A stretch of DNA of 6,509 nt, from the NCBI GenBank assembly GCA_019409045.1, contig DXVG01000105.1, forward strand, positions 1 through 6,509, given 5' to 3'. A program made the translations under genes and the position numbers. The DNA comes from Clostridiales bacterium. Lineage in GTDB: Bacteria > Bacillota > Clostridia > Christensenellales > Aristaeellaceae. The notes beneath the pieces were generated by a model. That model did no database searches. It saw only the letters and a list, made by a program, of their open reading frames with translations, and was not told the origin of the DNA. This document shows, piece after piece, positions 1 through 5,769 of the stretch; position 1 is the stretch's first letter, and every line of letters begins with the position of its first letter.

Positions 1-1268
1 TGAAGCCCAAGGAGGGCACCATCCTCACCGTGGCGCGCGTCATGGCCGAGGACGCGGAGCGCAACTTCCGCGACATGACGGACATCGTGGAGCTGTTCCG
101 CGCGATCCTCAAAAGCGGCGAGGGCATCCTCAAAAAGACGCCGGACATGCTTCCGGTGCTCAAGCAGGCGGGCGTGGTCGATTCGGGCGGTACGGGGCTG
201 ACCATCATCTACCGCGGCATGCTGGCCGCGCTCACGGGCGAGCCCGTGGAGGTGGACGCGCCCGCGGTGAGCACGCAGGCCGCCATGCCCGGCGAGTTCG
301 TGGACGATCACGAAAGCCTCGGGGAGATCACCTTCGGCTACTGCACGGAGTTCATCGTCTCCCACCCGCGCGAGGACATGCGCGACGGCGACGTGGTGCG
401 CCTGCGCAAGCGACTGGAGCGCATCGGCGATTGCGTGCTGGTCATCTCCGACCTGTCCGTGGTCAAGGTGCACGTCCACACCAACGACCCCGGCAAGGCG
501 CTGCAATACGCGCTGGAGCTGGGCGAGCTGGACGCGATCAAGATCGACAACATGTTCGAGGAACACCGCGAGCGCATGGCCAAGCTCGAGCGCGAGGAGG
601 CCGCCCGGGAAAAGACCTACGGGCTGGTCTGCGTGGCGCTGGGCGCGGGCCTTGTGGACATCTTCCGCGAACTGAACATCGACAGCATTGTCGATGGCGG
701 GCAGACCATGAACCCCTCCATCGAGGATCTGCGCGAGGCCATTGAAAAGACGCACGCCAAGAACGTGTTCGTGCTGCCCAACAACACCAACATCATCCTC
801 GCCGCGCAGCAGGCCGCCGAATTGACCGAGCGGAACGTCATCGTGCTGCAAACCAAGTCCGTGCCCATGGGCATCTCCGCGGCGCTGGCGTTCGACCCGG
901 AAAAGGACGTGGAGGAAAACCGCGCCGCGATGGTCGAGGCCGCCGAGAACGTGCACACCGCGTCGATCACCTACGCCGTGCGCGATACCAACTTCGACGG
1001 CAGGGACATACACGCGGGCGACATCATGGGCCTTGTGGACAACAAGCTCCACCACCTCGGCCACGATGTGCGCGAGGTCGCCGAGGCGCTGACCGAGGAG
1101 ATGGTCACCGAGGACAAGAGCCTCATCACCATCTACTACGGCGAGGACGTGTCCGAGCAGGACGCGCAGGCGCTGCTCGAGGCGCTGAGCGAAAAGTACA
1201 GCCAGTGCGACGTGGATCTGCAAAACGGCGGCCAGCCGCTGTACTATTACCTGATCGCGGTGGAGTGA
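1..1268 (+). CDS. fakA: Fatty-acid kinase FakA / YloV (DAK2-DhaL family), 5'-truncated
   Basis: Open from the window edge; codons read in frame from base 3 (KPKEGTILTV...), so the GTG at 30 is not the real start. About 422 C-terminal residues are present; the family is usually about 550, so roughly 130 N-terminal residues, including the main nucleotide/Mg-binding part of the DhaL domain, lie outside. The end of the DhaL domain is recognisable by GVVDSGGTGL (171-200). The middle domain has YCTEF (Cys codon 342-344) and VHVHTN (His codons 471 and 477), which I match to the Cys/His/His zinc site described for Staphylococcus FakA. The C-terminal domain ends in the family-typical NGGQPLYYYLIAVE. 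In characterised species FakA phosphorylates fatty acids bound to a FakB (DegV) carrier, feeding exogenous fatty acids into phospholipid synthesis. No FakB is visible here. In Bacillus subtilis yloV also lies close upstream of recG. Family assignment is firm; the kinase role is by homology. Confidence 0.92.
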   Translation, partial: KPKEGTILTVARVMAEDAERNFRDMTDIVELFRAILKSGEGILKKTPDMLPVLKQAGVVDSGGTGLTIIYRGMLAALTGEPVEVDAPAVSTQAAMPGEFVDDHESLGEITFGYCTEFIVSHPREDMRDGDVVRLRKRLERIGDCVLVISDLSVVKVHVHTNDPGKALQYALELGELDAIKIDNMFEEHRERMAKLEREEAAREKTYGLVCVALGAGLVDIFRELNIDSIVDGGQTMNPSIEDLREAIEKTHAKNVFVLPNNTNIILAAQQAAELTERNVIVLQTKSVPMGISAALAFDPEKDVEENRAAMVEAAENVHTASITYAVRDTNFDGRDIHAGDIMGLVDNKLHHLGHDVREVAEALTEEMVTEDKSLITIYYGEDVSEQDAQALLEALSEKYSQCDVDLQNGGQPLYYYLIAVE

Positions 1269-3265
1269 TGGACGCGCAGCTCGCCCGCCTGCCGGGGCTC
1301 GGCCCGTCGCGCATGCGCGCGCTGGAGGCCGCGGGTGTGCGCACGGTGCGGGACCTTCTGTTGCGCCTGCCGGACGCCTATCGGGACATGACTTCGCCCA
1401 CGCCGCTGTGCGAGGCGCGCGCGGGCCTGGAGTGCGCGGTGCATGCGCGCGTGGAGGCGCCCGCCACCGAGCAGCGCGCGCCGCGCCTTCTGATCACGCG
1501 CGCGCGCATCGCCGACGCCACCGGCTCGGTCAGCGCCGTGTGGTACAATCAGCCGTGGCTCAAAAAACAGCTATACGTCGGCCGGGAGCTTCTGCTCTAC
1601 GGCCGTTTTGCGCTGCGCCGAGGCGAGGTGCAGCTCGTGTGTCCGACCATCGAGCGCGAGCGCGGCATCGTGCCGGTATACCGCCCCGTGGCGGGCGTGC
1701 CGCCGCGCGTTCTGCGCGAGGCCATTCGCGCGGCGCTGGAGATGGGCGCGGGCCATTGGGCGGACGAGCTTCCCGAAAAGCTGCGCCGCCGCCACGGCCT
1801 GTGCGAGCGCAATTTCGCGCTGTACAACGCGCACTTTCCCGCGAGCCGCGAGGCGCTCGAGGCCGCGCGGCGGCGCATCGCGTTCGAGGAGCTGCTGCTG
1901 TATCAGGTGGCGCTCGCGCTGATGCGCTCGGACGCGGGCGAGGGCGTGCGCTTCGAGTTTGACGATTCCATTCTGGAGGATTACTGGAAATTCCTGCCCT
2001 TCGCGCCTACGTCCGCGCAAAAGCGGGCACTCTATGAGATGGCGGGCGACCTTCGCGCGCGCGCGCCGATGGCGCGGCTTTTGCAGGGCGACGTGGGAAG
2101 CGGCAAGACCGCGGTGGCCTTCGGCGCGATGTACATCGCGTGGAAGTGCGGCTATCAGGCCGCGCTGATGGCGCCGACCGAGGTGCTCGCCGAGCAGCAC
2201 TATCGGGACGCGCTACGCCTGTTTGAGCCGCTGGGCGCGCGCGTGGGCCTGCTCGTGGGCTCGCTGAGCAAAAAGGAGCACGAGCGCGCGCACGCGGCGC
2301 TCGCGAGCGGCGCGTGGGACCTCGTCGTGGGCACACACGCGCTGATCACGCAGGATGTGCGCTTTGCGGACCTCGGCCTCGTCATCACCGACGAACAGCA
2401 CCGCTTCGGCGTGCGCCAGCGCACGCGCCTCGGCCAGAAGGGCGAAAGCCCGAACGTGCTGGTGATGTCGGCCACGCCCATACCGCGCACGCTTTCCCTC
2501 ATATTATATGGCGACCTGGATCTGTCCATACTCGACGAGCTTCCCCCGGGCCGCACGCCGGTGCGCACGCGCATCGTGTCCGAGGCGCGGCGCGCGGACA
2601 TGTACGGCTTTGTGCTGCAAATGGTGCGCGGGGGCCGACAGGCCTACGTCGTCTGCCCGCTGGTGGACAGCAGCGAGGCCGTGGAGGCGCGCAGCGCCGA
2701 GGAGGTATACGCCGAGCTGGGCGCGCTTTTGCCCGGCGCGCGCGTCACGCTTCTGCACGGGCGCATGAAGGCCGCGGAAAAGGACGCGGCGCTGGAGGCG
2801 TTCCGCGCGGGCGAGACGGACGTCCTGGTCTCCACCACGGTGGTGGAGGTGGGCGTGAACGTGCCCAACGCCTGCGTCATGGTGGTGGAAAACGCGGAGA
2901 GGTTCGGGCTTGCGCAGCTGCACCAGCTCCGCGGGCGCGTGGGGCGCGGCGAGGGCGAGTCCTGGTGCTTCCTGCTCGCCGAGCCCAGCGAGCGCATGCG
3001 CCTGCTCACGCAGACCAACGACGGCTTCCGCATCGCCGAGAAGGACATGGAGCTGCGCGGCCCGGGCGAGATGTTCGGCCAGCGCCAGAGCGGCACGCTC
3101 ACCGCGGGGCTTTCGATGCTCGCGGGCGATGCGCAGCTTCTCAAGTGCACGCACGACGAGGCGCGCGCGCTGATGAAGCAGCCGGGCAGCGAAGAGACCG
3201 AGCGGGTCGTGGTGCTCGCCCGCGAGGCGCTGCGCGAGCGCATGGAATCGGTGGCGCTCAACTGA
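1268..3265 (+). CDS. recG: ATP-dependent DNA helicase RecG
   Basis: RecG remodels stalled replication forks and branch-migrates Holliday junctions. The ATG at 1268 shares its A with the TGA of fakA (1266-1268), giving 665 aa against about 680 for the family. An upstream in-frame start at 1205 would lie inside fakA and is unlikely. There is no well-spaced Shine-Dalgarno before 1268, so translation is probably coupled to fakA. In order: an N-terminal helical and OB-fold wedge domain (about residues 1-150); Walker A GDVGSGKT (274-281); motif Ia APTEVLAEQH; DEQH box (375-378); motif III MSATPIPRTL; LLHGRMK; VVEVGVNVPNA; motif VI QLHQLRGRVGRG (550-561); and the C-terminal translocation motif around 591-610 (ELRGPGEMFGQRQSGT). 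All helicase motifs are intact, so the protein should be active. Primosomal helicase PriA is excluded by the DEQH box with the GQRQSG tail. Confidence 0.98.
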   Translation: MDAQLARLPGLGPSRMRALEAAGVRTVRDLLLRLPDAYRDMTSPTPLCEARAGLECAVHARVEAPATEQRAPRLLITRARIADATGSVSAVWYNQPWLKKQLYVGRELLLYGRFALRRGEVQLVCPTIERERGIVPVYRPVAGVPPRVLREAIRAALEMGAGHWADELPEKLRRRHGLCERNFALYNAHFPASREALEAARRRIAFEELLLYQVALALMRSDAGEGVRFEFDDSILEDYWKFLPFAPTSAQKRALYEMAGDLRARAPMARLLQGDVGSGKTAVAFGAMYIAWKCGYQAALMAPTEVLAEQHYRDALRLFEPLGARVGLLVGSLSKKEHERAHAALASGAWDLVVGTHALITQDVRFADLGLVITDEQHRFGVRQRTRLGQKGESPNVLVMSATPIPRTLSLILYGDLDLSILDELPPGRTPVRTRIVSEARRADMYGFVLQMVRGGRQAYVVCPLVDSSEAVEARSAEEVYAELGALLPGARVTLLHGRMKAAEKDAALEAFRAGETDVLVSTTVVEVGVNVPNACVMVVENAERFGLAQLHQLRGRVGRGEGESWCFLLAEPSERMRLLTQTNDGFRIAEKDMELRGPGEMFGQRQSGTLTAGLSMLAGDAQLLKCTHDEARALMKQPGSEETERVVVLAREALRERMESVALN

Positions 3266-3267
3266 GA

Positions 3268-3283
3268 GCATCATTGCATCATT
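3268..3283 (+). repeat. Tandem 8-bp direct repeat (GCATCATT x2)
   Basis: Two exact, adjacent copies of GCATCATT start 2 bases after the recG stop codon, followed by TTTA. The repeat forms no hairpin and is not a recognisable terminator. It is A+T-rich compared with the surrounding coding DNA. It may be a replication-slippage duplication; no function is claimed. Confidence 0.6.
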
Positions 3284-3303
3284 TTTACAGTAGAACATTG
3301 CCA

Positions 3304-3332
3304 GCGTAAAAGCCTCCCGTTCGGTCAAAATA
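3304..3332 (+). promoter_or_regulatory. Weak candidate forespore (sigma-G/F-like) promoter for the first SASP gene
   Basis: SASP genes are normally transcribed by forespore sigma-G (consensus roughly GHATR, 17-18 bases, CATnnTA). The best match in the gap is GCGTA (3304-3308), 17 bases, CAAAATA (3326-3332), with one fixed position off consensus in each element. A start near 3339 would leave a leader of about 22 bases that still contains the GGGAGG Shine-Dalgarno. The match is weak and could be chance. If correct, transcription would begin downstream of the left arm of the overlapping inverted repeat. Confidence 0.3.
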
Positions 3333-3353
3333 GTGTCAGACTTGAACGGGAGG
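3313..3353 (+). promoter_or_regulatory. Perfect 10-bp inverted repeat covering the SASP ribosome-binding site
   Basis: CCTCCCGTTC (3313-3322) is the exact reverse complement of GAACGGGAGG (3344-3353), separated by 21 bases. G-U pairs could lengthen the stem: 3323-3343 and 3324-3342 inside, 3312-3354 outside. The right arm contains the GGGAGG Shine-Dalgarno for the ATG at 3362. In an RNA starting upstream of 3313 the site would be sequestered. The repeat could instead be a DNA operator centred near 3333. No T-tract follows the right arm, so it is not a normal + strand terminator. The repeat is certain; its function is inferred. Confidence 0.6.
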
Positions 3354-3361
3354 TGAAACTT

Positions 3362-3568
3362 ATGAGCTCCTACAGCTCCAATCGCATCAACGTGCCCGAG
3401 GCGCGCCAGGCGCTTTCCAACATGAAGTTCGAGATCGCCAACGAGATGGGCATCAACCTCACCAAGGGCTACAACGGCAATCTGTCGGCCAGGGAGAACG
3501 GCTCCATCGGCGGCATGATGGTCAAGCGCATGATCGAGGACTATCAGCGTCAGGCCTCCGGCAAGTAA
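3362..3568 (+). CDS. Alpha/beta-type small acid-soluble spore protein (first copy)
   Basis: A 68-aa protein that in this family coats spore DNA, shifting it towards an A-like form and protecting it from UV and chemical damage, and is degraded at germination. The family core is complete: NVPEARQALSNMK (residues 10-22), the germination-protease (GPR) site FEIANE with expected cleavage after Glu24, the glycine turn KGYNGN (35-40), and NGSIGGMMVKRMIE (46-59). The KGYNG segment resembles clostridial rather than Bacillus SASPs. The ATG at 3362 is chosen because GGGAGG (3348-3353) is 8 bases upstream; the in-frame GTG at 3353 lies within that Shine-Dalgarno. A close paralogue follows 39 bases later. 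Forespore-specific expression is expected from the family; the leader contains the inverted repeat described separately. Confidence 0.95.
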   Translation: MSSYSSNRINVPEARQALSNMKFEIANEMGINLTKGYNGNLSARENGSIGGMMVKRMIEDYQRQASGK

Positions 3569-3591
3569 GAATTGCGGAGCGCATTCTCGGG

Positions 3592-3599
3592 AAAGGAGG
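3592..3599 (+). promoter_or_regulatory. Strong Shine-Dalgarno fixing the start of the second SASP gene
   Basis: AAAGGAGG lies 8 bases before the ATG at 3608. It rules out an upstream in-frame TTG (3572-3574) that would add 12 residues unlike any SASP N-terminus. It is a stronger and unmasked site compared with that of the first SASP gene. Confidence 0.85.
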
Positions 3600-3607
3600 A
3601 AATACGC

Positions 3608-3808
3608 ATGCCTGGAAAGAGCAGCAACCAGATCAACGTGCCCGAGGCGCGTCAGGCCATGAACAACCTCAAGCAGGAAGTGGCCAGCGAGCTGGGCATC
3701 ACCCTCAAGCAGGGCTATAACGGCGACATCGCCGCCAAGGACGCCGGCCATATCGGCGGAAACATGGTTAAGAAGATGATCGAGGCGCAGGAGCAGAAGA
3801 TGCACTGA
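3608..3808 (+). CDS. Alpha/beta-type small acid-soluble spore protein (second copy)
   Basis: A 66-aa paralogue of the preceding protein, aligned without gaps over its core: NVPEARQAMNNLK (residues 10-22), GPR site QEVASE with expected cut after Glu24, KQGYNGD (34-40), and IGGNMVKKMIE (49-59). The two genes share a 20-base identical block (3386-3405 and 3632-3651) over the conserved helix, but diverge elsewhere, so duplication is not recent. Oddity: the usually conserved Asn-Gly before the IGG turn (NG at residues 46-47 in the first copy) is Ala-Gly here (DAGHIGG). The 39-base gap holds only a Shine-Dalgarno and no convincing promoter, so co-transcription with the first copy is likely. The gene is followed by a GC-rich hairpin. 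The role is binding and protecting spore DNA, by homology. Confidence 0.95.
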   Translation: MPGKSSNQINVPEARQAMNNLKQEVASELGITLKQGYNGDIAAKDAGHIGGNMVKKMIEAQEQKMH

Positions 3809-3818
3809 GCAACCCCCT

Positions 3819-3849
3819 GGAGCGGCCCCAGCGGCCGCTCCGCACGTTT
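3819..3849 (+). terminator. Probable intrinsic terminator of the SASP unit (weak T-tract)
   Basis: GGAGCGGCC (3819-3827) pairs perfectly with GGCCGCTCC (3833-3841) around a 5-base loop, 10 bases after the second SASP stop codon. The stem is very stable, but only TTT (3847-3849) follows, after GCACG. It may end transcription inefficiently or protect the mRNA 3' end; its position between the SASP stop and the next promoter supports a terminating role. Confidence 0.6.
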
Positions 3850-3858
3850 GCCGCGGGA

Positions 3859-3887
3859 TTGACACGCGCTGGGAAACGTGATAACAT
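3859..3887 (+). promoter_or_regulatory. Sigma-A-type promoter for the sugar kinase
   Basis: A perfect -35 TTGACA (3859-3864), a 17-base spacer, and -10 TAACAT (3882-3887, 4 of 6), preceded by TGA, which fits an extended -10 TGn element. Expected start is near 3894, giving a leader of about 23 bases before the ATG at 3917. This marks the kinase as a vegetative unit separate from the spore genes. Confidence 0.75.
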
Positions 3888-3916
3888 ATCGGTAATACAC
3901 TGCCGGGAGGATGCCC

Positions 3917-5011
3917 ATGCCGCTTCAGGAGATTCAGGGCGCGATCGAGCGCCTCGCGTTTGAAGGCCGCCTCACAGGGGCGCAGGAGCTTCGCTCCGGC
4001 CACGTCAACCGCACCTATCGGCTCGATTTCGAGGCCCCGCAGGGCTGCTACATACTGCAAAAGCTCAATGCCTACGCGTTTCAGCGGCCGGATCAGGTCA
4101 TGGAGAACGCCCAGAAGGTCACCGCGCACATCGCCCAAAAGCTGCGCGCGCTCGGCCTGTCCACGCACCGCCGCGTGCTCGAGTTCGTCCCCGCGCGCGC
4201 GGGCGGCTTCCTCGCCACGGACGCGCAGGGCGAGGCATGGCGCGCCTACCGCTTCATCGACGACGCCGTCGCCTTCGACCGCGTGCAGTTCCCCGCGCAG
4301 TTCCGCGAGGCCGGCCGCGCCTTCGGCAAATTTCAGAGCCGGCTCGCCGACTTCCCGGCCGCCCAGCTTCACGAGACCATCCCGTACTTCCACCACACGC
4401 CGCGCAGGTTCGCGGACTTCGTCGCCGCCGCGATGCGCGACGAGGCGGGCCGCGCCTCCGGCGTGGAGCGGGAGATCGACTTTTTCTTCGACCGCCGCAA
4501 GCAGATGGACCAGATCGTGCGCCGCATCGCATCGGGCGAGCTGCCGCTGCGCGTCACGCACAACGATACCAAGATAAACAACGTGCTCCTGGACGCGCAG
4601 ACCGGCGACGCGCTGTGCGTGATCGACCTGGACACCGTCATGCCCGGCAGCGCGCTCTACGACTTTGGCGACGCCATACGCTTCGGCGCGGCCACCGCCG
4701 ATGAGGACCAGGCCGAGGGCATGGCGCTGGACATGGCGCTGTTTGAGGAGTTTGCCGCGGGCTTTCTCGAGCAGGCGGGCGCGCCGCTCACGCCGGAGGA
4801 GGTGCGCCTTCTGCCGCTGGGCGTGGTGGTCATCACCTGCGAGATCGCCATGCGCTTCCTCACCGACTACCTGCAGGGCGACCGCTATTTCAAGATCGAC
4901 CGCCCCGGGCACAACCTCGACCGCGCCCGCGCGCAGATGGCGCTTCTGGAGGATGCGGAGCGCAAGTTCGATCAGATGCAGGCGGTCGTCGGCCGCCTCG
5001 CCCCGGCTTGA
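3917..5011 (+). CDS. NahK-like phosphotransferase (aminoglycoside-phosphotransferase fold sugar kinase)
   Basis: A soluble 364-aa kinase resembling N-acetylhexosamine 1-kinase (NahK, about 360 aa), which makes GlcNAc/GalNAc-1-phosphate in host-glycan use. Visible: nucleotide-binding loop SGHVNRTY (27-34) followed by YILQKLN (45-51); catalytic loop HNDTKINN (215-222), with Asp217 the predicted base; metal-binding IDLDT (236-240); and YDFGDAIRFG (248-257), all characteristic of this subfamily rather than of true aminoglycoside-resistance enzymes. No signal peptide or membrane segment. ATG 3917 is preferred over ATG 3911 because GGGAGG (3905-3910) directly abuts the latter and is 6 bases from the former. 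The gene has its own promoter, and its stop codon lies in the -35 of the next gene. No epimerase, uridylyltransferase or phosphorylase of a hexosamine pathway is in the window, so the substrate is uncertain; homoserine- or choline-type kinases of the same fold are less likely. Confidence 0.85.
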   Translation: MPLQEIQGAIERLAFEGRLTGAQELRSGHVNRTYRLDFEAPQGCYILQKLNAYAFQRPDQVMENAQKVTAHIAQKLRALGLSTHRRVLEFVPARAGGFLATDAQGEAWRAYRFIDDAVAFDRVQFPAQFREAGRAFGKFQSRLADFPAAQLHETIPYFHHTPRRFADFVAAAMRDEAGRASGVEREIDFFFDRRKQMDQIVRRIASGELPLRVTHNDTKINNVLLDAQTGDALCVIDLDTVMPGSALYDFGDAIRFGAATADEDQAEGMALDMALFEEFAAGFLEQAGAPLTPEEVRLLPLGVVVITCEIAMRFLTDYLQGDRYFKIDRPGHNLDRARAQMALLEDAERKFDQMQAVVGRLAPA

Positions 5012-5036
5012 CATTTGCCCGCGTTCAGGGTACAAT
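5008..5036 (+). promoter_or_regulatory. Near-consensus sigma-A promoter overlapping the kinase stop codon
   Basis: TTGACA (5008-5013), a 17-base spacer, TACAAT (5031-5036): perfect -35 and 5 of 6 at -10. The TGA inside TTGACA (5009-5011) is the kinase stop codon. Expected start is near 5043, about 30 bases before the ATG at 5074. Confidence 0.88.
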
Positions 5037-5073
5037 GGCTGTGGCTGCAAAAACGTATGTGAGGTGCCAGCGC

Positions 5074-5637
5074 ATGAGCGATATGTACTACACACTCAAG
5101 GTCGCCGGGCTCGAGCGGCAGCTCCCGCTCTGCCCCATTGGCGACGATATGATGATCGGCGCGTTCGTCATCTTCGGCGATACGGAGCTGACCATGGCCT
5201 GCGCGCGCGAGCTGAACAAGCTCGTCCCCGAGCACGATGTGATGATCACCGCCGAGTCCAAGGGCATTCCCCTCATCTGCGAAATGGCGCGCCTGGCCGG
5301 GGAGCGGCGCTACCTGCTCGCCCGCAAGTCGCCCAAGCTGTACATGCGCGACGTGTTTTCCACCGAGGTGCGCTCCATCACCACCGGCCACCGGCAGATA
5401 CTGTGCCTGGACGGCAAGGACGCCGAGTACATAAAGGGCAAGCGCGTGGTGATCGTGGACGATGTGATCTCCACCGGCGAATCCCTGCGCGCGCTGGAGG
5501 AGCTGGTCAACCACGCCGGCGGCGAGATCGTCGGCCGCATGGCCATACTCGCCGAGGGCGAGGCCGCCGAGCGCAAGGACATCATCTATCTGGAAAAGCT
5601 GCCGCTGTTTCACAGCGATGGAACGCCCATCGCGTAG
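5074..5637 (+). CDS. Purine-type phosphoribosyltransferase (adenine PRT-like)
   Basis: A 187-aa cytosolic type-I phosphoribosyltransferase, the size of Apt/Xpt enzymes, which join a purine base to PRPP. The PRPP-binding loop is VVIVDDVISTGES (125-137, with Asp129-Asp130). ESKGIPL (61-67) and the Arg84-Lys85 pair in LLARKSPKLYM match the conserved positions of the adenine/xanthine PRT group and of PurR-like regulatory relatives. ATG 5074 is chosen because GAGGTG (5061-5066) lies 7 bases upstream; an in-frame ATG at 5083 is the alternative. No DNA-binding domain precedes the PRT fold, which argues against a PurR repressor. The base used cannot be read from the sequence: the loop has ISTGES instead of the usual LATGGT of adenine PRTs. 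The gene is monocistronic, with a near-consensus promoter and a strong terminator. Confidence 0.85.
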   Translation: MSDMYYTLKVAGLERQLPLCPIGDDMMIGAFVIFGDTELTMACARELNKLVPEHDVMITAESKGIPLICEMARLAGERRYLLARKSPKLYMRDVFSTEVRSITTGHRQILCLDGKDAEYIKGKRVVIVDDVISTGESLRALEELVNHAGGEIVGRMAILAEGEAAERKDIIYLEKLPLFHSDGTPIA

Positions 5638-5647
5638 ATTCGGGCGT

Positions 5648-5685
5648 CGGGCGGGGAGCGAGCGCGCACCCCGCCCGCTTTTTTT
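5648..5685 (+). terminator. Strong intrinsic terminator after the phosphoribosyltransferase gene
   Basis: CGGGCGGGG (5648-5656) pairs perfectly with CCCCGCCCG (5669-5677) around a 12-base loop, followed by C and seven Ts (5679-5685). The stem begins 10 bases after the stop codon. It isolates the gene from the sigma-factor operon. Confidence 0.93.
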
Positions 5686-5703
5686 GTAAAATTTCGCGCG
5701 GAT

Positions 5704-5730
5704 ATCAACCTCGCCCGCCGCGCCCGCGTC
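5704..5730 (+). promoter_or_regulatory. Candidate ECF-type promoter (possible autoregulation of the sigma factor)
   Basis: ATCAAC (5704-5709), a 17-base spacer, CGTC (5727-5730). This resembles the AAC / CGTC pattern recognised by many Firmicute ECF sigma factors. It lies between the upstream terminator and the sigma gene, with an expected start about 30 bases before the GTG at 5770. No good TTGACA-type promoter is present in this gap. The motif is short, so chance is possible. Confidence 0.4.
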
Positions 5731-5769
5731 TTACTATGTGAATATGGATACAAGAGCTGGGGGATATGC

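Noticed and set aside
1205..1267. Upstream in-frame start that would extend RecG by 21 residues.
   Set aside because: It would overlap the fakA 3' end by 64 bases, and the added residues do not resemble a RecG N-terminus; the ATG at 1268 gives the family-typical beginning.
1408..1962. Long alternative-frame + strand reading frames inside recG (also 2314-3309) and inside the kinase gene (4237-4704, 4665-5741).
   Set aside because: Low-complexity Arg/Ala/Pro/Gly translations overlapping conserved genes; frame shadows of GC-rich codons.
3313..3353. The inverted repeat as a terminator for recG.
   Set aside because: No T-tract follows on the + strand and the loop is 21 bases. A short T-run exists only on the minus-strand side, where no gene ends.
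3561..3588. Possible sigma-G-like promoter GCAAG-16-CATTCTC before the second SASP gene.
   Set aside because: The expected start (near 3595) would fall inside the Shine-Dalgarno, cutting off the ribosome-binding site; co-transcription with the first SASP gene is simpler.
3917..5011. Aminoglycoside resistance gene.
   Set aside because: The fold is shared, but the HNDTKxNN and IDLDTVMPG motifs and the N-terminal YILQKLN region point to the NahK-like sugar-kinase subfamily, not to resistance phosphotransferases.
2504..5095. An 863-codon open frame on the minus strand crossing recG, both SASP genes and the kinase.
   Set aside because: It lies antisense to four well-supported genes, its translation is rich in Arg, Ala, Leu and His as expected from the complement of GC-rich codons, and no domain is recognisable. 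Long antisense frames are expected at this base composition.
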